A DNA stretch of 64,000 nucleotides from Lycocorax pyrrhopterus obiensis. Lineage: Eukaryota > Chordata > Aves > Passeriformes > Paradisaeidae. Both the position numbers and the translations under genes were made by a program. The DNA is taken from the NCBI GenBank assembly GCA_014706295.1, contig JACSVZ010000038.1, forward strand, positions 1,116,001 to 1,180,000, in the 5' to 3' direction. Position 1 is the stretch's first letter. The number at the start of each line of letters is the position of its first letter. The notes beneath the pieces were generated by a model. It was not told where the DNA came from. It saw only the letters and a program-made list of their open reading frames with translations, and searched no databases. Positions 44,201 through 56,200 of this stretch are shown piece after piece.

Positions 44201-47200
44201 GCCATAGAACACAGAAAGGAACACAGAGTTTCTGGGGAAAATTATTCCTTTCACCAATGCATGAAATTGTTCAAACTTCCTACAGTTAATTGTGGAACTC
44301 CATTGCGAAATATTGGAGAGAAAGAAAACCAAATTGCATGGTAAAGAGTTTTCACCTCTTTTTTTTACTGCCACATCTCCCCTCATGCAGGTTCTTCCAG
44401 AGTCAGACATTTTACCTTGCCCCTGAAGCAAACCACAGTCACTTTGGTGCCCACAGAGCACCACCGGTCTGTTTATCACCACTTTAAATCTGCAACCCCC
44501 CAAACCTTTGTGCAACTTCCACTAACACAGAGAGCGAAACAGAACATTTCTGTCAACATAATTTTGGGTTCAGAACACCTTTGGGTGCCATTTTTCCGAA
44601 AGATCTGCGTGGCTTTGGGGTAACTCACCAACCCACTGGCTGGCTGAGCTTTCCACCTCGTTGCAGGTCGGGCCATCGCAGAGCTCCCGGGCCAAGGGGC
44701 TGTTCTCACTCACGTTGTAGAAACGAGTTGCTTCGAAAGCTGCAGCAAGGAGGAGAAATCACAGCTGAGCCTCCTGCCCAGAGCTCCAGTGCCAGCAGGG
44801 ATGGAAGGGAAACAGGCACAAACCTGGCTCGTAGTAATCGTACACTTTGATAGGAACAGGGGCTGTTTTCCCGACTATGTGCTCTCTGAAAGCTTGGAAC
44901 TTCACACAGGTCATGCACTGGCTGGGAATCTGTGTGAAATGGTGTGAAAGACTCAAAAGTTACACTTGAAGTGAGGAGAGAGACAAAAGAACACAGCATG
45001 TGCCCCAAAGCAACACACCAAGCACAGAGACACCTCCAATACTCCAAGTGTAGGGACAGAGATGATGAATTAAAGGCAAACAGGATGAACCAAACCAGGA
45101 TTTGCTGACCTTTAAAACACACACTTGCCACAGAGCAATGGCAGACCTGGCATTCCAGCTGTGTTCCCTGGCTTGCCCACAGCCACCAGACAATTCCTTG
45201 CTGCTGATCAAGCCAAGAGAGAGCTCACCTCTCACTCTCAGGTCTGTGCTGTGAGATCTAAATTACTCTGCATTTAGCAATGCTAGTTGTACCTCCAAGT
45301 GACATTATTCTGAGGCAAAAGAACTAAGTGGTATCTACCCAAAACCACTCCATGGGCTGAAGTGAATCACCTGCCTCTATTAGACTTTGGTTTCCAACCA
45401 AAACCACAACACCACCTGCAGCAAAAGAGGCTCAAGCACCGGCCAGTTAAAGCTGCAGAGTGATCCTCACCCCCCTGAGGGACCCCCAACACTCTGCCTG
45501 TGTCTCATCCCCTGGTCGTTTGCCTTTCATTAAAATCCAACATAATTATAAGAAAAATAGTCATTACCTCATCAAAATAAAACAGGACTTTTCTTCCATC
45601 CACTTCATATCTTTTTAACCCAATTTGCTTGTTCATCAATAACTGGGGGTAAAAAAAAATAAGCCAACATGTTTAATCTCATTGTATAGAAAACAGGTAG
45701 ACATGAGAGAATAAGAAAACTGATCAGACACCAAACTCCAGGGATTTCTTCTGCTGGAAAAGGATGGTTCCACAAGAGAGGGAAAATGCAAAGAGATTGA
45801 AGTTGCTGTCTCCTGACTGAGGGGGAAGAGCCACCTGTGTCCTTCCCTGTGTCCTGCTGAGGAATTCTTGCAAGGTGCATCAGCTGAGGGCTCTTCCTTG
45901 TCCCCAGGGCATTTATCCCCCTGGGGCTCTGCTGACACCTCATCCATAATCTCATCCAGCAGCTCCCAGACTGTTTTCAGTACCAAGGCAAGACCTCAGA
46001 GACCCCCAAGCCACTCAATAAAGTCTCTCATTTACCCCCCTCAGACCACCAGGGAACCTCGCTGCTGCATCACTCCGGGTACCGAAGGTCCCCTCCTCCC
46101 ACCAGCTGAAAAATCCAAAACATTCTTCTGCCAGGAAAATTAATCCTCACATTTGAAAGGAGCAGCCATTTGAAAGGGCCCCAGGCACCCTCCCTTCTGA
46201 CAAATGGGGTCAGGCCAGGCCTCTGCTCCTCCTCTCCCTTCGAGGCCAGGGGATTTGGGATTTGCATTGTACGGGGCAGGCCTGCAGACTCACCTCTTCT
46301 GCTTTTTCTCTGCACACCTAAGGAACATCTGAACACCATCTAAGGGCGCTTCCCACATCTCCAAACCTCTATTTTCAATTCTCCAGAAGTTCCTCCTTTG
46401 ATTTCTGCATTTGGAACATCTCAATACCACGACTGTCCTGCTTGATCAAGCATCACTATTTTGATAATTTGTATTTAGAATGCATCTGCCACGTGGAAAA
46501 CACCTAATCCTAAAGCTGGGGAGGATGAGGGTCTGTGGAAAAGGACTTTTGTGTTTTAATCAAAGTTTGGGGAGCCAAGAAAAGGCCAGAGCACTCTATT
46601 CTATAATTCTATTCTCCAAGCTGTCCCATTACTTCAACCTCTGTCAGACAATCCCATTTGTAACACAGGGATCTTCTTCTGGGGTTTTTTTTTTGTTGTT
46701 TTTTAACATTCTTAAGTTATTTTGAGATCTCAGGCTAAAATCTCTGCGGAAAGGAGAACGAATCATTATTATTATTATCATAATCTGATAAATAATGATT
46801 ACTCTTATTATAATTTAGAAGGACATGAAACAAGCAGCATTCCCACTGAAATTTGCCCAAACCTGCCACCAGCAGCTCGGGCTGCGACTCCCCTCAGCAG
46901 AGTGCTCCTCCTTGTAAAACCCTGCTCCCCAGCTTCCTGCTGGTCCCGTAACAAGCCAAGGAACATGTGTTTAAGTCCCACACAATATGGAAAGGGCCAA
47001 TTTAATTTGTCCTCATAATTTTAGGGGCCTGATGGTGGCTGTTATTACTCAGCAGTCCATGGCTGCAGACAGTCCTTTTATGAGGGCTCGGAGACGCCGG
47101 CGCCACCGGGAACTGCTCAGCTCAGCTAAAGCTGCATTTTTTCTGGTGAGGTTTGATATATCCCAGCCCGGGGTGACCTCCCGACCCTGTCGACACCCAG

Positions 47201-50200
47201 CATTATTAGGAGGATTTGTGGCCGGGCTGCCCGGGGTGTGCACAGAGCGCTCATTAAGCAGCGCTGCCCCGGGGGCTGCACGTGGGGGCTGCTCCCACCC
47301 TGCTCCCCTGGCAGGGAAAATCCTGATTTACAGCCCAGGGCAGGGCAGGGAACGGCCGGGGTGGCAGGGAAAAGGCAGCAGGGGCAAGGATGGGGCTCGC
47401 CTCTGCTCGAGGTGGTGTCCAAAATACATAGTGAAACTATCCTGGGGCTTCAGTGGGTGAATTTCATGTTGGGCCCACGTTTGGTAGCCATGAAGAAAGC
47501 ACAGAATAGTTTGGGTTGGAAGGACCTTACAGCCCATCCAGTGCCACTCCTGCCATGGCAGGGACACCTCCCACTGTCCCAGGTTGCTCCAAGCCCCGTC
47601 CAGCCTGGCCTTGGACACTGCCAGGGATCCAGGGGCAGCCACAGTTGCTCTGGGCACCCTGTGCCAGGGCCTCCCCACCCTCCCAGGGAACAATTCCTTC
47701 CCAATATCCCATCCATCCCTGCCCTCTGGCAGTGGGAGGCTGTTCCCCCTCATCCTCTCTCTCCATCCCTTGTCCAAAGTCCCTCTCCAGCTCTCCTGGA
47801 GTCCCTTCAGGGTCTGGAAGGGGCTCTAAGGTCGCCCCAGACCTTTCTGTTCTCGCCAGTCCCACAGCAGAGGTGAACGTGCAGGTGGGGTTGTATCTGC
47901 ACCTTCACTGCCTGGCTATGGATGTGCCTGAGCTTTGTCACCACATTTCATTTTTAGAGACACAAAAGGGTTTCTGCAATAAAAAACCACAGAATTCAGC
48001 TCTTCAAGGGGAACATTCCCTCTTGAAGATGCAAAATCCTTCCCAATTTAGAAAAATCTCCCCCATCCAAAGGAAACGATTCTGATCTGGTTACAGGAAC
48101 AGCAGAGCCCTCTGGGCTCACATACGACAGAAATTCTTGGCTGTGAGGGTGGGGAAGCCCTGGCACAGGGTGCCCAGAGCAGCTGTGGCTGCCCCTGGAT
48201 CCCTGGCAGTGTCCAAGGCCAGGCTGGATGGGGCTGGGAGCAGCCTGGGACAGTGGAAGGTGTCCCTGCCCATGGCAGGGGCGGCACTGGATGGGCTTTA
48301 ATGTCCCTTCCAACCCAAACCATTCTGGGATCTACTGCAAACAGAAGCGTTTTGAGGCATCACACAGCCAGTTCTTTGGGGTACCAGAATCAGCCCCCTC
48401 GAAGGCAGCATATCCTCACACTGATCATTCATTCCCAGTTATCCTCAGTGTTTCTCTGCTCAGAACACGCACAGCGCTGCCCGAGCCCCGGCGCTGCAAA
48501 CCAGCACACGAGGGGCTGCACGCAGCAGCCTCTGAGCAGTGACTCAACACAGACTGAGCCTGTTTGGCTCCCAAGTCCTTCCCTGGGGCACCTGTGCCCG
48601 GCCCAGCCGTGTCAGCAGCCCCAGAGCAGAGCACAGCTGCCCTGGCAAGGGGGAAAGTGTTCAGGGACAGTAACACAAGGGCATGTGGGACCTTCTCTGG
48701 ATCCTCAGCCTAGAAACCCTCAACTCTGTCTCCTGCTGACAGCAGGAATGGAGACATCCACCCAAATTTGTCATTTCTTCTTAGCCCACTGCAGAGAAAA
48801 AAAAAAAAAAGAGTACAGGGATCTGTTCCTTAACAGCTTTCCTGTTCCTCTGCAATGAAAACCCCTTCATGTTCTCCCTTTCCCTCTGCTCACAGAACAT
48901 TCCACAGGTTTAACACCATAAAGATATCCTCTTGTTCTCCTCCTGGGGCATTTTGAGCTCTCTCTGGTCCTAGGCCAGGTTTCATCCATATTTTTCACAT
49001 GAATGACTACGAAAGAGAACTTATTTGACAGTGCTACACACGACTGTCACCCCAGCCCCTTCGGCAGAGGAGAGAAAGCAGGAACCAAGCCCACTGCAGG
49101 CCCCCTCACCTAATTTTCCTCCTTTCTTTTGCCATGGGGATACTGGAGAGCTCCTACTCCTGGCCTTGCCCCACCTGAACAGCCACATTCAGTTTGTTGC
49201 ATGAGAGAAAATATCAGACTCCAAGGCAAATCAAAACCGATCCATGTTACGTGCTTGGATTTGAAAACAGATTTCTCTGAACTGGTATAAATAACTTCAG
49301 TTTTTGTCTTTAAAGGAATAATTTCATATCTGATCCCCAGTTCTGAAAGGACGCAATTCCTTCTCAGGGATTGATACAGAAGTTTCTGTGGCTTCAGGGA
49401 CACCCCAGGAGACATCTGACAGCAGCTTCTGACATGGACTGTAAACCCCTCCAGAGGGCTTTTTCCTCCAAGAAAATGCAATGGTGTTTCAATTATAAGT
49501 TAGCCAAATCAAGTGAAATCCTAGAGAAGATAAAGCAATGTGCACTCCCCTCCTTGAATTAGGATATCAAATTAAACTTCACAATCATTCTACTTAAAAA
49601 TTCTTTCCCCTTCCCAATATAATGAGATGAAGTTATTAACAGAAGAGATCTTTTAGAAGCAAAATATTTTTTAGCTCTTCACCAGCTCTCAAGGATGCAA
49701 AGATTTTACACCTCTTTAGTTAAACAGTCGTTAAAAAAAATAAATAAATCTTTGCAGCATTCACCCCATGAGCAAATGCAATGTTCCACAAAATGCAATG
49801 GGTTGTGATGAATGCAATGCTTCCACAAACATAAAGCAAAGCTCAAGATTACAGTTCATCTGCCCTGAAGGGCTGGCTGGGCACGAGGCACATTCTGTCC
49901 ACCTCAGCTTGGCTGCAGGAAACACGATGTTCTCCCAGAGAGAAGGGGAGAGAAAAAAAAAAAAGGACAAAAAATTCCAAGACACAGAGCCTCCAAAGAA
50001 ATGGGATCCAGATGTTGGAGATAACACAGCCCACTAAGCAGCCATAAACAGCTCCTGTTAGAGCACATTTGCACTTCAGCTTTTCCAAAGGGTCTCAGTT
50101 AATTACCGTGCACTGGCTCAGGAAAACCTTGGCTTGGCCGGCTTGGGTTTGCTCAGCCTGCTCAGAACGTCTGTTCCCTCCTTTCAGAGACTTTTTGACA

Positions 50201-53200
50201 AGTGAAATCTCTTCCTCCCCCTTCCCAATTTTAATCGCGTCTTTTCAGCGGTGCCCTGACGTTCAGTGGCCTCCTCTTGCCCCTCGAAGGTGATGCCTTA
50301 GGTTTTAACTTTTATATTTTTTAAACTCTGTGCTGCTTAGTGTGCAACTTTGAAGCTTCTTGTAGCCTGTTACTTTCTGCTCTCTCGTGCCTGTCAGACA
50401 CAACAAAGCCTCTCCGGACTGCTCTGCAAGGACACCGGGACCATCCTGAGCCCAAGGGGTGTAAACCAAGGAGGCTCTGAAGCGGGGGTAGCTAAGGGGA
50501 ATTACATCATTTAACTGGGGTTTTAATTGGAGAATTGACCCTGATATGCAAATGAACCAAACTTATAAAAGTGTGGAAAACTCGTGACCTGTTGTCCATC
50601 TTGGGGTCCCTCTTGGCAATAGCCTCTGGCTCCCCAGGGTGTACCTTGAAGGCCCTTCAAATAAATACCTACTTTTGTTCCTTTACTCTGTCTAGTCTCT
50701 GTGTCTAGGAGGCCGGATAAGGCATCAAACGGAACCCCTCCCATTAGAGATCCACACCCCAGCCCTGCACTCCCATCCCATCCCATCCCATCCCATCCCA
50801 TCCCATCCCATCCCATCCCATCCCATCCCATCCCATCCCATCCCATCCCATCCCATCCCATCCCATCCCATCCCATCCCCTTACCTGCTCCAGGCTCTCA
50901 ATATCTGCCCGAAACCCCGAGAACAAAGGCACTTCCAACACAGCCATGTTCGATGATCCAGAGTGCAGCCATCTTCCCACGGGGACAAAAAGAGAGAAAA
51001 TGGGAACAAACTCAAGATCCAACTCAACCAATGGACAACTCAGAATGGAGAAACCAGCTTCAAAAGGAAAAAAAAAACCCTATTAAAAGGCTCTCCTCGT
51101 TGAAGGGCTTGTGGAAAGCCAGTTTATTTGGTTTTTAAAAATCCCCTTTTCTGCTTTTATTTAACAAAATTATGCCCAGCTCACAGAGGGCAGAGGTGTA
51201 GGAGATGTCCTGGCACACGGAGGCAGAAAAGCAGAGGGATGCACCCCGCTGTGGGGCTGCTTGCTTTCTTTTTCAATTAATCACTGAGAAAATGCACTTG
51301 GCAAAAGGAAATAAACCCTTGGAGTAGAAGAAACTTCCGTTCCACCCCAAGAGGAGGGCTGTAGATGGACTGTGGTGGGAGAGGGATGTTAATTCCCAAC
51401 ACCAGGCAAGGTCATTCAGTCCTGGGGTTTCCTAAATGGCTGTTTCACCCCTAATTGACACTGAGAAATGGGCTTTTGCTAACGAGTCAGCAAAGTCACT
51501 GCCTCGTTACTGGTGTTAAAGAGTTCACTGCCTGTCCCATCCTCTAGAGTGTGACTGAAAACGCAGAAAAACCACTGAAACTGAGCTGTTACGAGTGTGC
51601 ACAAATAAAACCCCACACAGGAAGGGCTTGGGGAGAAAGTCTGCTGGGGCCATTGCAGAGGTGTCGGTTTTTGCAGCGTGGCAGAGGAGTCTCCATCCTG
51701 GTGCAGCTCCTGGAATCCCAGAACAAGGCTCCTTTTCTCTGCACTGCCAGCCCTCCCTCCTTGGCAGCTCACCTGTTTGCTGTGCACCACCTGAGCGTGG
51801 GCCCAGCAGGGCTCATTAGCTCGTGCCCAGCACTGAGAAAACACAGTTCCACAGCTTCCAGGACCAAATTTGCCAGCTCTGAGCTGGCTGCAGCAGGGCC
51901 CCTCTCCCTGGAGCCCCCTCAGCTCGGGGGTGGTGAACTGGCTGAGGCTGGGACGCCACACCCCAGCCCAACGCCCACAGTAGCATGAGGTGGCCCGGAG
52001 ACAGAGCCAGCTGGCTCTGGGTGAGGCTCTTCAGGGCTCCCAGAGACATTAAGCCTTGTTAATTCCCATCTAACTCCATGCTCCACACTCCCTCATAAAT
52101 CGTACGGGATCCCTTTGCCTGCGTTTCCCCAACCTCTGCTATTTATCACAGCTTTCTATTTTCCACCCTGTGTTCTCCCTAACCCTTCAAAAGTGCCCCA
52201 GGGACGTCACTGAGCATGACAACACTTCATTACATTCTGAGAACACCCTCAGCTCAAAATATCTCAGTTGTCATCCTTAGCTGCACTCCTCTCTTCACAC
52301 TGCCTGAGCAAGATGATGATGGAGCTGAGAGCATCATTACAGGAAGGAGGGGAGGAAAGGAAGATTTCATTTGCTTTTGTTTCCTTTCCAAGCAATCCAT
52401 CTCCTTGCACTGGGCTTCCTCTCAAATTTCTGTCTTTGCTCCAGCAATTCCCAGGGCAGAAGTTTCAGAGCTATCAGCAGAGAGGTTATGCTGATGCAGG
52501 GCAGCCTCCTCGGTCACAAGGCTGCATAAAGAAGTTTACCCTCTCCCCAAAAGAGGCTGAGAGCTTGGGCAGGGGGAGAAGAGGTTGGCACAGTGACATT
52601 GTGGCACCTGGGGGCAGTGCCTCTGCCACAACACGGCCTCGTGGGCCAGGGGAAAGTGTGGGACAGGGAAAAGAAGATCTCATCTTCCCCTGGGGCACTG
52701 CAGCTCTGCTCAGGTCTGCAGTCTTGGAGCCTTGCCTCTGCAGGAAGTAAGGGGACAGAAACTGATAGGGGAGCCAGAATCTTCCATTAAACTGATAAGG
52801 AAGCCAGAGTTTCCCGTTAAACTGATAGAGGAGCCAGAATTTTCCATTAAACTGATAAGGGAGCCAGAGTTTCCCATTAAACTGATAGAGGAGCCAGAAT
52901 TTTCCATTTTCCCAAATCACACCTGAGCCATTCACTGGACTTCTGTTGGAGGTCAGTGAAGCAGCAGCCCCCCCACCTGCCATGCTCCAGATCACAAACA
53001 GACAGATTAGTTATTAATTTCTTGGGAATGGTTTCTCCTGTTGCACAGCAGGATGCTGTGAGCCCTCTTTATTTACTCTGGTTGTGTCTCTCTCTCTCTC
53101 GGGTCAAATTCCCAACAAACTCCTTAAAAACCCAAAGGTTTTGTGAAGAGATCAGCAACCTCTGATGACTGCAGCAGTACCACGGTGTTTAAGCAAAACT

Positions 53201-56200
53201 TGTAAGTGCATTTAACACAGGTCAGAAACCATTCTTGCTGCTGTTTGTCTGCAGCCAAGCTGTTTTCTTGACAACAGAGTTTTATAATCTATAAAATGTG
53301 ACAGAACTGCTCATGTCTCTGTAAAGTGCTTTGAGAGCTAGAAATGAAACTCCTGGATTATGGCATCTTTAGAAATTATTTTACATTGCTTTATATAGAA
53401 AAAGGAGATAAGGAATGAGCCTTTGAGAGCTTATTAACAAATATCTGCATGTATTGTGCCTTTACCATGGATTCCAAATTCTTACCATGGCAACAAACAT
53501 CTTCTGTTAGGTTTTTGGTGTCCAAAACTGAACACTGAGGAGCCCAAATAATAAACTCAAGTCAGTAATATTTATAAAACTATAGACACAATTAAGATAT
53601 TAGTTAACCAGCTGAATTTACCTTACTCTTTGAGGCTTTTACGAAAATAATCCAGAACTTTTTCTTTTAATCCTTATACAAGCAAATGACATCCCATTTG
53701 TCATCTTCAGGGTTTGGAGAGGCAATAATGAGACTCAGTGATAAAACCTCAAGGCGTTGTTCTTATTTCTCTACCTCTGACACACACTCAGCACTGAAAT
53801 GATCAAGAACGACCACGGAATGACTCTGTCCTACAACCCACCCTCTGAGCAACCTGAGATCGCTCTGCTGGTTAGAGAATGGTGCTGCTGAAAGTTCTGC
53901 CTCACCCTGATGGAGATCCAGGCAGTGCAGCAAGAGAGAGCTCGGTGCTTTCCCTGGCACAGAGGGGCTGACCAGCAAACCAAACGCCCCGTGGGGAGCA
54001 GGACTGGCATTTCCTACCTTGTGCAGGTCTCCAGGATGACTTTGTACTCGCGGTGGTCCTGGTCTGAGGCTGGGTCCTCGTCGTCCCCCAGAGCCCTGTC
54101 CCTGTGCGGGGCTTCGGAGCGGTTCTCGTCGGCAGAGCCCGAGCGCGGCGGGTTTGGGGCTTGGAGGTGCTGCTCGGACTTGGGCTCCTTCAGGTTCACC
54201 AGGAGCTGGAAAGCTGGTTTGGCAATAGGATCAGGCACATTGTAAGTGACATCGATCTGCAGCAGGAAGAGGGAAAAGCAAAACGAATCGGGGAGGTTTG
54301 TTAGAACTCCAGCATTTCAAAGCACCTACAAATGTGCCATAAATACCAGCACAGGCACAAGATCTGTTCAGAGGGAGGGAATGGCAGGCACAGAGGCAAC
54401 AGAGGCTTTACCACACAGTTCTATCTCTATATAAGCTGTACCAGAGCTGGTACTATCACATTCTCTTCCATAAATTAAAGCAACACCACATTATAGAAGT
54501 GTTTTGAGAGAAATTCCAAGTGTAAGTCCTTCCTCGCAGCAAACTGGGATTACAAAAGCAGCAAACAGGCTGTGAGTTCAGAGATCATCTGCTCCCATGC
54601 TTCCTCCAGCCCCATGGCAACCTTACCTGCATCAGACAGCAGCCTTCACCTTTGGCACTCACAAACAGCCCTGTTGGAATACTGGGGATCTGGGGAGAAT
54701 CCACAGGTGAGACACACACAAGACATGGCACTCAGAATGGAAATGAATATTAAATTTAGCTCTGCTCTGTACAAAATGTCTTTACAAAGGACACTGCAGA
54801 AGTAAAATGAGCATGGATTGGTCTCTCCACCACCTGCACTTACAGTGGCAGAGACAAACAGCAGCACAAAATGAACATCAGGCATTGGTTATAGTGAAAA
54901 ATGCCTTTAATTTGGAGTGCTGTCTCATTCATGGCAGAACCCAGCCACAAACCCACAGAGAGCCCCACAGGTCTCAGTGTTTAACTTTTGCTTTTACCAT
55001 CACTGATCCAAGCCCCCATTCAGAACCCAGCTCACGTGCTTTGAAAATCTGCCTGCACAGATCCACCTACCACTGCAGTCTGGAGGACTTTTTTATTCAT
55101 CTTGTTGAGCTCAAATGTCTCCTGGTAGTCCAGGTTAGTAGAAGCCAAGGAAATGGTCAGGTTGACTCCTCCAACATAAGAAAGGATGGCATATTCAGCC
55201 AGAGCCTGCAGGGCCACACAGGTGTCCTGAGGGTCAGAAGAAGGAGAAATCAGAGTAATGACGAATACAGGAGCACAATAAACTTCCAAACAACTGCGCT
55301 CAGCTCCAGGTGGCAGAATCTTCCTTAATAATTCATATGGCAAAAGAAACATCAGGTTTTGCTCACTCTTCTTATTAAAGGCACCTGTGAGGGGACAGTC
55401 TGGGTTCCTTTCAAATGACCAGTCCAAGAAGGAAGCAGTAAAGAGCGCTGGAAAGTTTTTCTTCTTAGCAGAACACAAACAATTTCTGTCAGGAAGATGG
55501 AAGCTCTGCATTCCTGAATCAATTGACAGTGCATGCATCCCAGCATTTCCAGAGGCAGCCCACCTGAGTAGATGAGAATCCTCCCAGTGCATTCCTCTGC
55601 TGTGAGAGCCATTTGACTACAGGGAGTGCAGAGGCCACGTCTCCCAGGAGTGTGTAGGTCAGAAGGGCATAAGACGTCATTTCCACTTCTGCAGAAACAA
55701 CTGAAAGAAGGAGGGAATTAAAAAAAGAAAATCAAAATACCACCTAGAAGTGAGAATCTAGATGGGTCTAGAGACAGCTCTATGAATATTTATTAACTGA
55801 AAAATAATTTTAAAAAGTTAAGAGTCTGTAGAAGTAAACACAGGAAAGGAGAAGTTAAAATGTCTGCATCCAGAATGCTTCACCTCCCTAAGATACCTCT
55901 GCTTTCAACATAAGCTTCCCTTCACACAGTAGGTAACCAATAATAAAGGTATTCACACAAAAGATAAACTCCTTCTACCTGACTGTATCCCACAAGTAAT
56001 TCCTCTCCCACTCCAGTTCTACTCTGCTGCTGCCCACACTGTTGCCCTGTCCCGAGATTTTCATACAATATCCAGTCAGATCCCTCTTGAACATTGCTGC
56101 ACCTACATCATATCCAAAGAGTCAGTGGCTTTAAGGGGCTTGAAAATTACAGCCTCATTCACTGTTGCTGTGGCTTTGACAGTCAAAGTCTAGAAAAATC

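Noticed and set aside
47238..48085. Overlapping frames of 189-212 codons
   Set aside because: They run through a CR1 3' region that is untranslated in the element itself.
50523..51031. Frames encoding MGWDG repeats
   Set aside because: They result from the GGGAT array, whose 15-nt period avoids stops. Only the 29 codons of 50972-50885 are real CPAMD8.
52759..52908. CRISPR-like array of 30-mers
   Set aside because: Units are directly adjacent without spacers, and the DNA is from a vertebrate.
52486..52995. Repeat-containing frames with a ten-residue period
   Set aside because: The 30-bp minisatellite keeps frames open on both strands. There is no start, splice context or homology.
54681..54689. 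Acceptor at 54682-54683 for the 54689-54627 exon
   Set aside because: It would leave a one-base phase that does not match the preceding exon. The AG eight bases upstream gives phase 0 and the continuous reading [12 protein letters not shown].
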